A DNA stretch of 64,000 bases from Pseudonocardia sp. CNS-004 (GCA_001942185.1 MKJV01000112.1:1-64000), one strand, 5' to 3'; positions 27,589-38,155 are shown, numbered from the stretch's first letter. Notes: generated by a model not told the origin, from the letters alone. Program-made: numbers and translations.

Positions 27589-28584
27589 CTACAGCGCGTC
27601 GGCCCATCCGGCCGGGTCATCGCCGGCCGGGATGGCGGTGATGCCGAACCAGAGCGCGAGCGCGTCGAGCCACCGGTGCTCGAGCCGGGTGAGCGGCCGC
27701 ACCGATCGGTAGCCATCCAGGAACGCGGAGCGAACACTCGTCGGCGTGGGGCGCCAGTCGGTGAAGTAGGTGCCGAGCCGGACGAACGTGTTCGCCAGGT
27801 CGAGGACGCAGTAGTCCCAGCTGACGCGGTCGAAATCGAGCACGGCGGCGACCTCGGAGCCGGCCGTGATGATGTTGGACGCCCGGTAGTCGAAGTGGAT
27901 GAGCTGTGGCTCGCTGTCGATCGGCGGCAGCGACGCGATCTGCTCGCGTAGCCGCGCCGACGCGGCCGGCGCCGTCCCGGCGTCGCCGAACTCCAGCCAC
28001 GCCTCCAACCGCCCGCGCAGGTCGACGGGCCGGCCCGGCTCGACGTCGGTCAGCCTGCTGTCCCGGTGCCCGGCAAGAGCGCGGTGCAGGTGAGCGAGGC
28101 ACGCGCCGGCCCGTCGGACGGCGGTGTCGTCGGTGACGTCGAGCAGGCCGCCGTCGACGTGCGGTTGCACCGTCATCGACAGCGGCGACCCACCGGAGTC
28201 GACGATCACGCGCAGCCTGCCGTCGTCCGCGGCCAGCGGCGGCGCCACCGGAATCCCCTGCCCGTGCAGCACCTGGAGCAGATCTGCGACCGCCGCCAGC
28301 CTGACGAACTGATCCTGGGCCCGGGACCACTTCGCCACGACCGTCCCCCGGTCGGTGCGGAGCCAGGCGATGCCGTTGGCGGCGCTGATGAGGATCCGGT
28401 CGCACGCGTCGACATCGATCGCCCAGTCCCGGGCGAGGCGTTCGGCGAGCCAGCCGGCCGCGTCGTCGAAGCCGTCGAGACCGAACCGCTCCTGCAGGGC
28501 ACCCCGCGGATCGGTCGACTCCCACAACATCGAGAGCCCGGCCGGAAACATCGGGAAGATCTTACGGAGCAACCGCTGGATCAT
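27589..28584 (-). CDS. Aminoglycoside phosphotransferase-like (APH) kinase
   Basis: This 331-residue APH-family protein shows the nucleotide-binding lysine in GTVVAKWSRAQ near residue 85. The Brenner motif LIHFDYRASNIITAG lies near 232, and the magnesium-binding VLDFDRVSWDYCVLDL near 250. Members phosphorylate antibiotics or small metabolites such as homoserine and choline. Nothing here identifies the substrate. The gene converges on the NmrA-like gene with a three-base gap and is divergent from the next gene. Confidence 0.83.
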   Translation of the reverse strand: MIQRLLRKIFPMFPAGLSMLWESTDPRGALQERFGLDGFDDAAGWLAERLARDWAIDVDACDRILISAANGIAWLRTDRGTVVAKWSRAQDQFVRLAAVADLLQVLHGQGIPVAPPLAADDGRLRVIVDSGGSPLSMTVQPHVDGGLLDVTDDTAVRRAGACLAHLHRALAGHRDSRLTDVEPGRPVDLRGRLEAWLEFGDAGTAPAASARLREQIASLPPIDSEPQLIHFDYRASNIITAGSEVAAVLDFDRVSWDYCVLDLANTFVRLGTYFTDWRPTPTSVRSAFLDGYRSVRPLTRLEHRWLDALALWFGITAIPAGDDPAGWADAL

Positions 28585-28653
28585 GAACGCGGGTTTTCAC
28601 GGTAGGTTGCAGAGCACCTCGCCCGCCCGACCCAGTCTCCCCAGGAGGACGCG

Positions 28654-29151
28654 GTGACGACCAACGACGACACCCGCTACCGCACTGCGACGACTGTCTG
28701 GCCGACCATCCACGAACGGGTCCTCACCGCGTTCGCCCGCGGCTGGGACGCACCCGAGCCGCACGCGTGGGACAACCTCATGGTCGAGGACGTGGAGCTC
28801 CACCAGCCGCTGACGCAACCCGGCACGACGCGGCGGACCTGGCACGACGAGGCACAACGCATCGTGACACTCCTCCCCGACATCCGCGGCAAGGTGATGA
28901 GCTGGGCGGGCCAGGAGGACCTCATGTTCATCGAGCTCCAGCTCACCGCCACCCTCGGCGCGAAACCCCTCGAGTTCCGGGCCGTCGACAAACTCTGGCT
29001 CACGGTCAACGGCACCGTCCTGCGCCGCGACTCGTTCTTCGACTCCGGGCCGCTGATCCAGGCCGTGGTGCGCCGCCCGTCCGCATGGCTGCCGTGGTGG
29101 CGCTCGGGGCTCGGGCCGTTCATGGCGAGGCGCAGGTTCCTCGTTCGTTGA
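28654..29151 (+). CDS. SnoaL/NTF2-like protein
   Basis: A 165-residue protein beginning MTTNDDTRYRTATTVWPTI. The pattern of an N-terminal helix (IHERVLTAFARGWDAPEP), DLMFIELQLTATLG and RAVDKLWLTVNGTVLRRDSFFD is that of the NTF2 cone fold, common in polyketide cyclases and small isomerases. GTG at 28654 follows an AGGAGG six bases upstream. The substrate is unknown. Confidence 0.75.
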   Translation: MTTNDDTRYRTATTVWPTIHERVLTAFARGWDAPEPHAWDNLMVEDVELHQPLTQPGTTRRTWHDEAQRIVTLLPDIRGKVMSWAGQEDLMFIELQLTATLGAKPLEFRAVDKLWLTVNGTVLRRDSFFDSGPLIQAVVRRPSAWLPWWRSGLGPFMARRRFLVR

Positions 29152-29168
29152 CCATGTGACGCGCGTGC

Positions 29169-29744
29169 TCAGCTCACCACGACCGCAGGGCCGGGTTCCT
29201 CGTTCCCCGGGTCCTCGATCAGGTCAGCGGGGCGGATTCGGTACACCTGCAGGACGCGGCCGTAGTACTTGTCCGTTTCGCCCACCCATGTCATCCCGAG
29301 CCGCTCGGCGGTCTCGATCGCCCGGGTGTTGTGCGGGATCGCGACCGCGAACAGCTCGTCGACGTCCTGGGTGAACGCCCACTCGATCAACGCTCGCGCC
29401 GCCTCGGTGGCGTAGCCGTTGCCCCAGGAATCGGGCCGGAGCTGGAAGCTGATCTCCAGGTCCTCCTCGTACGGCGGCAGCAACCGGATCGCCAGACCCC
29501 CCACGACCACGGCGTCCGCGCGCCGCTCGATCGCCCAGCGCCCGCGCGGCGGCTGCAGGTTCGGCTGCGCCTCCACCCACGCGTGCAGCACCGCCCGCAT
29601 CGCTGCCCGGTCGGCGATGTGGTCGACGGCCGGGGTGAGCCACCCGGTTACGTCGACGGTGCCGTAGGTGGCGAGCGCCCCCTCGGCGTCGCCGACCGTC
29701 CATGGCCGCACCCGCAGCCTGCCCGTGGTGAGCGGGAAGCCCAT
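29169..29744 (-). CDS. GNAT N-acetyltransferase (RimJ/RimL type)
   Basis: This 191-residue GNAT enzyme has TTGRLRVRPWTVGDAEGAL at the N-terminus, LEISFQLRPDSWGNGYATEAARALIEWAF (the acetyl-CoA-binding loop, approximately residues 95-122), and IPHNTRAIETAERLGMTWVGE. This is the pattern of acetyltransferases acting on ribosomal protein or small-molecule amines. It converges on the SnoaL-like gene. The target is unknown. Confidence 0.9.
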   Translation of the reverse strand: MGFPLTTGRLRVRPWTVGDAEGALATYGTVDVTGWLTPAVDHIADRAAMRAVLHAWVEAQPNLQPPRGRWAIERRADAVVVGGLAIRLLPPYEEDLEISFQLRPDSWGNGYATEAARALIEWAFTQDVDELFAVAIPHNTRAIETAERLGMTWVGETDKYYGRVLQVYRIRPADLIEDPGNEEPGPAVVVS

Positions 29745-29841
29745 CCACCAACGGTAGTCCCGACCCGCACCGGCGGTGAACCACAGGTGACCGGCGGTAC
29801 CGACGAGCGGAGCCGCCGCCCGACTCGGGAACCCGAACGGA

Positions 29842-30416
29842 TCAGAGCAGGTGACGGCGCCAGTCCGGTTCCACCTGCTCCCACTCCCGCTCCCAGCCGC
29901 GGGCGTTGCGGCGTGCGGTCAGCCCGCGCACCCCGAACCACATCGCGGCGAGGAGTGATCCACCTGCGCACAGCACCCCGAGGGCCGTCGTGATACCGCC
30001 GATGACCGTGGTCAGCGGGGTCATCGGCCGGGACACGGCCTCCCCGGCCGCATCCACCCACACCTCGACCTCGGTCCCCGCAGGCTTCACGCCGGCGACA
30101 TCGACGACGCCGGAATGTTCGATGCCGTTGCCGTCCGTCCAGCTCGCCGCGCCCGAACGGGCAGCTGCTCGCCGAGCGCACCGGTCAACAGCTGAGCGTC
30201 CTCCAGCAGGACAGCGCGCACCTGCGACCTCGACCTGCTCTCCAGCTCGGCGCGTGCGCTCTCCCGGCCGTACACCCCGAGGCCGGTCACAACGGCGACC
30301 ACGACGAGGAGCAACCCAGCGATCATGAGGACCCACGCGACGGCGTCCTCCACGCGGTCGCTGGCGCGGCGCGGCAGCCTGCCCGCCGCCGAAGGCTGTT
30401 CCGGCTCGGATCGCAT
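29842..30416 (-). CDS. Rv1733c-like two-helix membrane protein, one frame break
   Basis: About 191 residues. The first helix is VLMIAGLLLVVVAVVTGLGV near residue 35, and a second lies near LTTVIGGITTALGVLCAGGSLL. The extracellular domain between them carries SWTDGNGIEHSGVV and EVEVWVDAAGE, as in mycobacterial Rv1733c. One base is missing near 30160, before ARSGAASWTDG. The ATG at 30416 follows GGGAGG at eight bases. The role is unknown; the family is common in dormancy-regulated sets. Confidence 0.75.
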
Positions 30417-30443
30417 GGCGGTCACCTCCGGGAGACGAGGTGC

Positions 30444-30830
30444 TCAGTCGACTATCAAGTGGCGTACGCCCTGCCCGACGGATGCCAGCAATGCGGCTCG
30501 TGAGAGCACCCGCGGACCGCACTCGCACGATGCCGGAATCCCGTCGTCGCACAACGGATCGCCGGTGGTGTCGAGGATGTCGGTATGGCGCCGGCCGCGG
30601 CTGCTGTTCGCGTGCCCGGCGTCCACGCGGTCACGGCTGCCGTGACCGTGAGTCCCGACCGTTGCGGTGTAGACCAGCACGTGGTCCGCGTCGTACACGG
30701 CGGCCACGCGGTGGCTGCATCTGCATCGGACGTCCAGCCTCCGGTGCTCGCTGAGGGGGCCGTCGAGCGCAGTGATGGCCGCCTCCGCGGCGGCACGGCG
30801 GTCGGCTGCTGACGCGAAGCGCGGTGCCAT
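30444..30830 (-). CDS. Hypothetical Cys/His-containing protein
   Basis: A 128-residue protein beginning MAPRFASAADRRAAAEAAI. It has RCRCSHRVAAVY near residue 35 and ASCECGPRVLSRAALL near 105, so four cysteines plus histidines could bind a metal or form a pair of disulfides. I do not recognise the family. It stands alone, immediately upstream of and parallel to the Rv1733c-like gene, with a 27-base gap. Confidence 0.6.
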   Translation of the reverse strand: MAPRFASAADRRAAAEAAITALDGPLSEHRRLDVRCRCSHRVAAVYDADHVLVYTATVGTHGHGSRDRVDAGHANSSRGRRHTDILDTTGDPLCDDGIPASCECGPRVLSRAALLASVGQGVRHLIVD

Positions 30831-31022
30831 GGCACCTCCACAGACCAGGTCGACGACGTCGATTCTCCGCCGTCTCGGCACGCCGCGACAGAGGAAGCTC
30901 GTCGGGGCCGGTCCCCCATCGGACGAACCGCGGCGCACGGATTCCGCCGTCCGGGGAATGGCGCACGCGGGTAGGCGGCCTACCGTTGACAGGATCTCCC
31001 ATCACCGGCGCGGGAGGTCGCG

Positions 31023-31700
31023 ATGGGCATCCTCGACAAGGCCAAGGCAACGGCAGGGCGGGTGCGTGAGCAGGCCGCCCACAGTCTCGAGGCCGGTCGG
31101 ACCAGATACGACGAAACGCGGTCCCGCCGGCAGTACGCGCGGCTGCTGCAGGACCTGGGGGCGGCGTACTACGCCGAGAACCGCGGCAAGGGCGAGCGCG
31201 ACGCCACCGAGCGGGCGCTCACCACCCTCGACGCGCATGCTCATGCCCACCCGGGTGCCGTCCTGAACGTCGTCGAAGAGGCGCGACAGGCTCGCGACAT
31301 CATGCACCCGGGCGCGGAGTGCATCGGCGAGGACGAGAGCCTCGCGGCCGCGGCGCGGAAGATGCGTGATCTCGGTGTCGGGTCGCTGCCCATCTGCGGC
31401 GCCGACGACCGGCTGCACGGCATCCTCACCGATCGCGATGTCGTCGTGCGGTGCGTCGCCGAGGGCCGCGACCCCGACGAGACGCGCGCCGGCGATTTCG
31501 CGCAGGGCACACTGTTCTGGGTGGACGCCGATGCGACCATCGACGAGGCACTCCGCCAGATGGAGGACCACCAGGTCAAGCGGCTCCCGGTCATCGAGAA
31601 CCACCGGCTGGTCGGGCTGATCAGCGAGGCCGACCTCGCGCGCAACCTCTCCGAGCACCGGCTCGCCGAGTTCGTCGAGAAGGTCTACGGCACCCGTTGA
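31023..31700 (+). CDS. CBS-domain pair protein
   Basis: A 225-residue protein. The N-terminal 80 residues are helical (MGILDKAKATAGRVREQA). Two CBS repeats follow: ARDIMHPGAECIGEDESLAAAARKM to ILTDRDVVVRCV, then GTLFWVDADATIDEALRQM to LVGLISEADLARNL. CBS pairs usually bind adenosine nucleotides and act as energy sensors. GGGAGG lies upstream of the ATG. It is followed by a molybdopterin oxidoreductase after 29 bases, perhaps co-transcribed. Confidence 0.88.
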   Translation: MGILDKAKATAGRVREQAAHSLEAGRTRYDETRSRRQYARLLQDLGAAYYAENRGKGERDATERALTTLDAHAHAHPGAVLNVVEEARQARDIMHPGAECIGEDESLAAAARKMRDLGVGSLPICGADDRLHGILTDRDVVVRCVAEGRDPDETRAGDFAQGTLFWVDADATIDEALRQMEDHQVKRLPVIENHRLVGLISEADLARNLSEHRLAEFVEKVYGTR

Positions 31701-31729
31701 CCCGGCACTCGTTCCTGGGCGGCGTGGAG

Positions 31730-32701
31730 ATGGGTCCGGTGGGTCCCTACCGTCGCCATCCGCTCGCGCCGCACCAGCTCATCGCCGACCTGACCCCGAC
31801 CGAGGACGCCATCGTGCTCGCCCACCTCGGCGTCCCGCGCCTCGACGCCGAGCGCTGGACCCTGCGCGTGGACGGTCTGGTCCGGCAGCCGCGGACGCTG
31901 TCGCTGCCCGACCTGCTCGCGCTACCCACCCGGGAGATCACGTCCTTCCACGAGTGCGCGGGCAGTCCCCTGGAGCCGACGGTTCCGCAGCGGCGCATCG
32001 TCAACGTCGTCTGGGGCGGCGTGCCCCTGCGCGCGGTGCTCGACGCGGTCGGGGTGGACCCGGCCGCGCGCTACGTGTGGTCCTACGGCGCCGACCACGG
32101 CACCTTCGCCGACGTCGAGGTCGACGCCTACGTCAAGGACCTGCCGCTCGACCGCGTCGCCGACGACATCCTGCTCGCCCACCGGATCAACGATCGCCCG
32201 CTGCCGGCCGAGCACGGGTACCCGCTGCGGCTGGTGGTGCCCGGCTGGTACGGCACCAACAGCGTCAAGTGGCTCACCAGGCTGCGGCTCGCCGATCGGC
32301 GCGCGCCGGGGCCGTTCACCACCCGCTTCTACACCGACCCGGACCCGGAACGACCCGGCGCGACGCGCCCGGTGTGGGAGGTGGCACCCGAGTCGGTCAT
32401 CGTGCACCCCGCCCCGGACGCCGAGATCGGTGACGAGGTGTCCGTGTGGGGCCGGGCGTGGGGAAGCGCCGAGATCGTCGACGTCGAGGTGAGCACCGAC
32501 GGCGGACGAAACTGGCAGCACGCCGACGTCGAACCGCGCCGCGAATGGTCCTGGCAGCGCTTCACCCTGCCCTGGCGCCCGGGCCGGCCGGGCCGGACCA
32601 CGCTGGTGGCGCGAGCACGCGACGCGGCCGGCGCGGTCCAGCCCATGACCGGGGCGCGCAACGCCGTGCACCGCGTGCCGGTGACGGTGATCATCAGCTG
32701 A
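31730..32701 (+). CDS. Molybdopterin-dependent oxidoreductase (sulfite oxidase family)
   Basis: This 323-residue enzyme binds Moco. The catalytic cysteine is in SFHECAGSP near residue 82, the core includes WGGVPLRAVLDAVGV and RLVVPGWYGTNSVKWL, and a C-terminal dimerisation domain (VSVWGRAWGSAEIVDVEVSTDGGRNW) closes the protein. It resembles sulfite oxidase and YedY-type enzymes; no signal peptide is seen. The ATG at 31730 lacks a strong ribosome site. It lies close behind the CBS protein. Confidence 0.88.
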   Translation: MGPVGPYRRHPLAPHQLIADLTPTEDAIVLAHLGVPRLDAERWTLRVDGLVRQPRTLSLPDLLALPTREITSFHECAGSPLEPTVPQRRIVNVVWGGVPLRAVLDAVGVDPAARYVWSYGADHGTFADVEVDAYVKDLPLDRVADDILLAHRINDRPLPAEHGYPLRLVVPGWYGTNSVKWLTRLRLADRRAPGPFTTRFYTDPDPERPGATRPVWEVAPESVIVHPAPDAEIGDEVSVWGRAWGSAEIVDVEVSTDGGRNWQHADVEPRREWSWQRFTLPWRPGRPGRTTLVARARDAAGAVQPMTGARNAVHRVPVTVIIS

Positions 32702-32874
32702 GGGCCTCGCGGAGGTGGATCGGCTCGCCGGCACGTTCGCCGAACGCGCCGCCGAGCACGTCAACCCACCGGGCCAACCGCCTTGATCCCCGACACCGTG
32801 AACTCGCGTTCCGCGGAACGCCGGCCGTAGGGCCCTCGCTCGCTCGCGGGAGTCGACCGGCAGACTGCCGGGCC

Positions 32875-34742
32875 ATGCGACTGCGGTTCGACGCCGACGA
32901 CGAGACGGCCTTCCACCAGCGGCGCGACGAGCTCGCAGGCCAGTTCGCCCGATGGCTCGAGACGCACCGGGTGACCGGCGAGCCGAGCGACGCCGAGCTG
33001 CTGATGGACTGGAAGTTCCGCTGTGGCGACGGCGCGCTCGACTGCTGGACCACTGCGGATGCCGAGGAGTTCCTCTTCGAGTGGTGCCCTCGCAAGCTGG
33101 CGGCGTCCCCTGCCGACAGTGCGGAGATCCCGGGCTCCGTCGCGGCGTTCGTCGAGTTCCTCGCCCACGCCGGCTTCCTGGCACCCGGCAGCGGCCGGCC
33201 GTCCGACATCCGCCGTGTCTGCGAGCGCGGCACGAACCGGTTCGTTCGCGAGATGGGCAACCCGGCCAATTTCGGGATGGCCAAGAACGTGTTCGCCGGT
33301 GCGTCCCCGTCCGATGGCGAGGCCCACGTGGAGGCGATCTCGGCGCTGCTCGACCAGCTGACGGGCCAGTCCCCCGACGCGGTACGGGAGCTGCTGACGG
33401 GGACGGACGACGATGAGGAGCTCGCGCGGACCGTCGGTCCGGTCCGCCTGCCCGAGCCCGACGAGCGGCTCTCCGCGATCCGGGCCGCGGAGGACATGCG
33501 GCTGCTGCGGAGGCTCGCCGAGCAGTGCCCGCAGCCCGGCCGGCAGCTGACCGCGAAGGGCAACCTCCGCCTCGCGGACGCCCGAGCCCTGGTCGAGGCG
33601 ATCGGCACCGGTGATCACGTCGACCGCGTTCGGACGGCGCAGGACGTGCCGGTTCTCGGCCGCGTCGTCGCCCTCGGTGTGGCCGCGGGGGTGGTGCGAC
33701 GGCACCGGGGCCGGCTGGTCGCGGTGGCCACGTTCGCGACGCTCGACGACGTGGCCGCGCACGAGAAGGTGGTCCGCGCCGCCCTCGAGGTCGGACTGAG
33801 CGCGCCGTCCGGCTACGGGATCGACGGCGATATGCACAGAGTCGCCGACTCGTCCGTGGTCGTGCTGCTCGCCGAGCTGCTCGACGCCGGATCGGTCGGG
33901 GTCGAGGTCGACGATCTCTTCGATCTGATGCAGCACCTGATGTCGGGGGCCTTCCCGCTCAGCCCGCTCACGCAGCGCCTGATCCCCGTCTGGCTGGATG
34001 CCCAGCTGGATCGGCTCGAGCAGCTCGGCGTCCTCACCCTCGCCGACGGGGAGGCGGAATGCCTCGACTGCGAGCAGCAGCACCAGATCGCACGACTCAC
34101 CGCAGCAGGCGTTCCGATCGCGGTCGACCTCGTTCGGGAGATCGGCATCCAGGTGACCGTGCGCACCGACCCCACCGGCGCCGACGCCGCCGACATCGCC
34201 GACCTGATCGGGGAGATCCCGCCGGAGGAGTGGCACGCCGACGCCTCCGCATGGTTCGCCGCCCAGCCCACCCCCGCCGAGGCGGCCGACAGGCTGATCA
34301 CCGAGATCACCGCAGAACACCGGGAACCGGTCACCGTGCTGATCGGCCTGCAGACGGTGCCGGACGTGGTCGGGGACCTCGCCGTCCCGGCGGTCCGGCG
34401 CCAGCTGGGCGGCCCGCACGACGGCCTGGTGCTGCACTGGCTGTCCAACCACGCGGAGCTCGACCCGGAGTCGGTGGACCCGGCCCGGCTCATCGCCGGC
34501 CTCGTCGACGTCCTCGCCGCCGCCTTGGACATCGGCGGCCCGCAGGACGTCCTCCTCTTCCTGGAGGACGAGGAGGACACACTGCCCCGGCTCATCGACA
34601 GCCTGTGGCGGATGGACCACCCCCGCGTCGCGACGTGCTCGAGGCGATTGGGGCGCACCACCCCGCCAAGCCCGTCGCCAAGGCGGCGCGGAAGGCGTTG
34701 ATGAAGCACCGGAACCGCGCACGGCAGGCTGTTCCTCGTTGA
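32875..34742 (+). CDS. Hypothetical protein with winged-helix-like central domain, one frame break
   Basis: About 622 residues, acidic and soluble. The central region (approximately 205-310: LTAKGNLRLADARALVEAI, then DVPVLGRVVALGVAAGVVRRHRG) resembles the C-terminal region of the pRiA4b ORF-3 protein at 24136. The C-terminus is helical and repeats-like. A base is missing near 34628, after MDHPR, and the shifted frame gives DVLEAIGAHHPAKPVAKAARKAL to the stop. I recognise no named family. No operon partner is seen; it ends at a convergent terminator. Confidence 0.68.
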
Positions 34743-34764
34743 GGACGGTTTGCACGCTGGTTGG

Positions 34765-34798
34765 GGTCCTCGCAGAGTCCGCGGACCCTGCGAAGACC
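34765..34798. terminator. Long imperfect hairpin between convergent genes
   Basis: GGTCcTCGCAgaGTCC (34765-34780) pairs with GGACccTGCGAaGACC (34783-34798). It separates the convergent 3' ends of the hypothetical gene at 32875 and the small helical protein at 34839. A bidirectional terminator is the simplest reading. Confidence 0.6.
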
Positions 34799-34838
34799 AC
34801 AGCGGGCGCGCGGATCCACGTCGGCCGGGGACCCGGTG

Positions 34839-35174
34839 TCAGAGGCGTCCCCACAGCGCCGCGTTCTCGCCCTCCGTGAGCCGGTAGTGGTCCTCCATCA
34901 CCTGCAGCGAGTCGCGGATCCGGAGCAGCTCGGCCTCCAAGGCCACCATCGCCGCGTACGGGCCGTCCGCCGCGTCCATCACGCTGGCGTTGTACGCGGT
35001 CGCCGCCTCCGCGCTCACGGGGTCGCCGAGCCAGGGTTCGGGGATGTAGGCCTCCTGACGAAGCCGGCGCAGATGCGGTCTGAGCTCGATGATCGAGTCG
35101 TCGAACGCCGCTCGAACCGCGGGGATTGCGGATGGGTCAATCCGCAGGGCGCCGGACGGGAACTGGCCGGGCAT
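34839..35174 (-). CDS. Small helical protein, type VII-substrate-like, copy 1
   Basis: A 111-residue protein beginning MPGQFPSGALRIDPSAIPAV. It is almost wholly alpha-helical with the signature EPWLGDPVSAEAATAYNASVM, and a coiled C-terminal half (ALEAELLRIRDSLQVME). A paralogue with the same EPWLGDPVS motif lies at 41589. Each precedes or follows a DUF3558 lipoprotein and resembles PE/WXG-like partner proteins, but lacks WXG. GGAGG lies four bases from the ATG. The function is unknown. Confidence 0.65.
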   Translation of the reverse strand: MPGQFPSGALRIDPSAIPAVRAAFDDSIIELRPHLRRLRQEAYIPEPWLGDPVSAEAATAYNASVMDAADGPYAAMVALEAELLRIRDSLQVMEDHYRLTEGENAALWGRL

Positions 35175-35282
35175 GCGTCCTCCTCGGATCGGATCGGATC
35201 GATCCGACCGTAGGCCGGGTCCCGACAGCGGCGGGTCGACGAGCGAGAATCGTGTGCAAATGTGAACGGACCGTCCGCGGCG

Positions 35283-35875
35283 TCAGCGATCGAGCAGGGT
35301 CGTCATCACCTCGCCCGCGACGATCTCTGCGTCGCGGCACAGCTGCGGTTGCGGGATCGGCGGCTGTCGCCCGCCCGTCGCGAACTGCACGTCCAGGAGC
35401 TGACCAGGTGCGACATCCACTACTACCGTGCAGTAGTCGGTGAACCTGGTCGGCACCGCCACCACCGCCGGAAACCCCTGCACGGTGATCGGGCGGATCT
35501 CCGCGGCCAGCTCGCCGGTCGTGAACCGCTCGATGCCAACGGTCGTCACGAGGCTGATCCCTGTCGCGACCGCGCGAGGCTCGAAACCACTGATGTCGCA
35601 CGCGGCACCTCAGCGCCCGGATACAACCCCACCGACGCCTGAGAGGACACCGGCCGACCGTCCAACCCCAGCTCCGCCAGCTGTTCATCCGTCAGCAGCG
35701 AGCAGGGGTCGATTCCATCCAGCCGAACCTCGCGCGGCCGCGGTGGGAGCTCACCCGCCGCCCCGCCCGGCTGCGGCTCCGGGGTGGTCGCGGGACCCGC
35801 GGTTCCCTGGATAGCGCACGCGGATGCCAGCAACACGACCAGTACCGCCACCGCCACTCGCCGCACGAGGAGCAC
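35283..35875 (-). CDS. DUF3558 lipoprotein, copy 1, one frame break
   Basis: About 197 residues with a signal peptide and lipobox (VVLLASAC). The mature part has GIDPCSLLTDEQLAELGLDGRP, the DUF3558 signature, and a C-terminal VVVDVAPGQLLDVQF with a final CRDAE. A base is missing near 35600 between EVPR and CDISGFEP. It is about half identical by eye to the intact lipoprotein at 42050. DUF3558 proteins are actinobacterial surface lipoproteins often near secretion or ABC systems. It is directly upstream of small helical copy 1. Confidence 0.82.
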
Positions 35876-36129
35876 GGTAGCCGCCCGATCACGCTGCGGT
35901 CATCCATTCGGGGGGATTCGCCCGGCCCAACTCGCTTGCGCGCAGCGCCTCCTCACGAGGCCACCACGCTGACGGTCCGGCACGTCTCCTGTGGCGCGCC
36001 GATCAGAGCCGCGGCGCGGTCGACGAACCCGCGGACAGCCGTGATCGACACCCTGGCAGCGGAGCCCGCCTTGCCCCGCGCGACTTCCCGCTGCCCCATC
36101 GCTCCCTGTTGGTGTGGCCAGCGGAGATC

Positions 36130-38155
36130 ATGACGAACCCGGCCGTAGGGTCTGCTGCCGTGATCGATCCGAAGCAGCGCCGCTCCCGCGCCCGCGGTTG
36201 TCTCCTCGCCGGCGCGGTCGGGGACGCCCTCGGCGCACCCGTCGAGTTCGACGCGCTCGCCGCGATCCGATCGAGGTTCGGCCCGGCCGGCGTCACCGAC
36301 CTCGTGCCGTCGCCGTACGGGCCGGCCGGGCTCGTCACCGACGACACCCAGATGACGCTGTTCACCGCGGAAGCGCTGCTGGACACCGACCCGCCCGCGC
36401 TCGACGACCGGCTGCACGCCGCCTACCAGCGCTGGCTCGTCACCCAGGAGCAGCCCGCCCCACCCGACGGCGCCGTCGGCCTCGCCGCCCAGCCCTGGCT
36501 CTACGCCGTCCGCGCCCCGGGCAACGCGTGCCTGTCCGGGATCCGCGCCGCGCAGCGCGGAACCGTCACGACGCCGGTGAACGCCGGCTCGAAGGGCTGC
36601 GGGACGGTGATGCGCTCGGCGCCGTTCGGCCTGTCGGCCCGGCTGCCCACTCCGGAGGCGGTGGCCGAGGCCGCGATCACCGGTGCCTGCCTCACCCACG
36701 GCCACCCGACCGCCCGGCTCGCCGCCGCCGCGTTCGCCGTCATCGTCCGGCATCTCGTCGACGGGCGCGGGCTCGCGGAATCGGTGTCCGCGGCGATCGA
36801 ACTCGTGTCCGGGCACCCCGGCCACGAGGAGACAACCGCCGCCCTGAGCCGAGCGGTGGCCGCCGCCGACGGCCCAGCAACCCCCGAACGACTGCACCAG
36901 CTCGGCGAGGGTTGGGTCGCCGAGGAAGCGCTCGCGATGAGCGTCTACGCCGCGCTCACCCACCCCGGGCCGGACCAGCTGCGCACCGCGCTGCTGTTCG
37001 CCGTCAACCACGACGGCGACAGCGACTCGACCGGCGCGATCACCGGCAACCTGCTCGGCGCGCTCCACGGCGAGGCTGCCGTGCCGGCGGACTGGGCCGC
37101 GCGGGTGGAGGGCCGGGACACCGTCCTCGACCTGGCCGACCGGCTCGTCGAGCCCGAACCGCGGGTCATCACGCTGACCGTGCAGCCCTCGGACCCCGAG
37201 GCGGTGCGCCGCGCAGACCGGCTGTCCCGGGTGCGCGGGCTGCTGCTCGGCCTGGCCCTCGGCGACGCTCTCACCCGCCCCCACCAGCCGCACCCGACTG
37301 TTCTCCTCGGGACGTCGACCACCCAGCTCGCCTGTTTCACCGTCGAGGGGCTGATCCGCGGGCACGTCCGCGCCGCCCACCGCGGGATCGGCCCCGGCTC
37401 CGGGGTCGTCTGGAACGCCTACCGCCGCTGGGCCCAGATCCAGGGCATCCCGGTCACCGAACCCATCGGCCTCGACGGCTGGCTGCACCGCGTCCCCTCG
37501 CTGCACGAACGGCGCGGCAACGCCCCGGCGATGGTCGCCGCGCTCACCGCCACGACCGCGCCGCATCCGGAACCCGCGCCGACCACCAGCAGAGGTCACC
37601 ACGCCCTCACGCGCACCCTCCCGCTCGCGTGCGCCGACGTGGCTGATTTCTGGACGGAGGAGGTGGTCGTGACGACGCACGGCCACCCCGATGCGGTCCG
37701 TTCCGCGCTGGTCGGCGTGACACTGGCCAGGGCGGCGACGTCCGCTCGCTCGGTCGCCGACGCCCTCGCGGCCCTCTCCGACCCCCTGCTCGACGGCGTG
37801 CTCGACGCCGACCGCCCGCTCCACGATCTCGCCCCCGACCACAAGGCATGGTCGGCCCTGCGCGGGGGCGCCGCCCTCGCTGCGACCTGCGCAGACCCGT
37901 CGGCCATCGCCGACACCCTGCACCGTGCCCGGCACCTGCCCGCCCCGGACGCCGTCGGCCCGGTCGCCGGCCCCTCCTCGGCGCGTGCACGGGGCGGAGG
38001 CGCTGCCCGTCGAGTTGCTCGGGCGGCTGGAGCTCGCCTGGCCGATGGGCATCCTCGCCCGCGACCTCGTCAGCCAGCTCGAGGACGGGCCTGGCGGGCA
38101 CGAGTACCGGCAGGCGGACGATCCGCGCTGGTGGGACCGCTATCCCGGGTGGTGA
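36130..38155 (+). CDS. Tandem ADP-ribosylglycohydrolase-family protein, one frame break
   Basis: About 675 residues with two DraG-like domains. The first (roughly 10-325) is complete: GCLLAGAVGDALGAPVEF, TDDTQMTLFTAEAL and the metal-binding HDGDSDSTGAITGNLLGAL. The second (about 345 to the end) starts RGLLLGLALGDALTRP but has TTQLACFTVEGL in place of TDDTQM, so its metal site is damaged. Such enzymes remove ADP-ribose from proteins or nucleic acids. A base is missing near 37985. The ATG at 36130 follows a GGAG. It sits between the two type VII-like gene sets. Confidence 0.83.
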
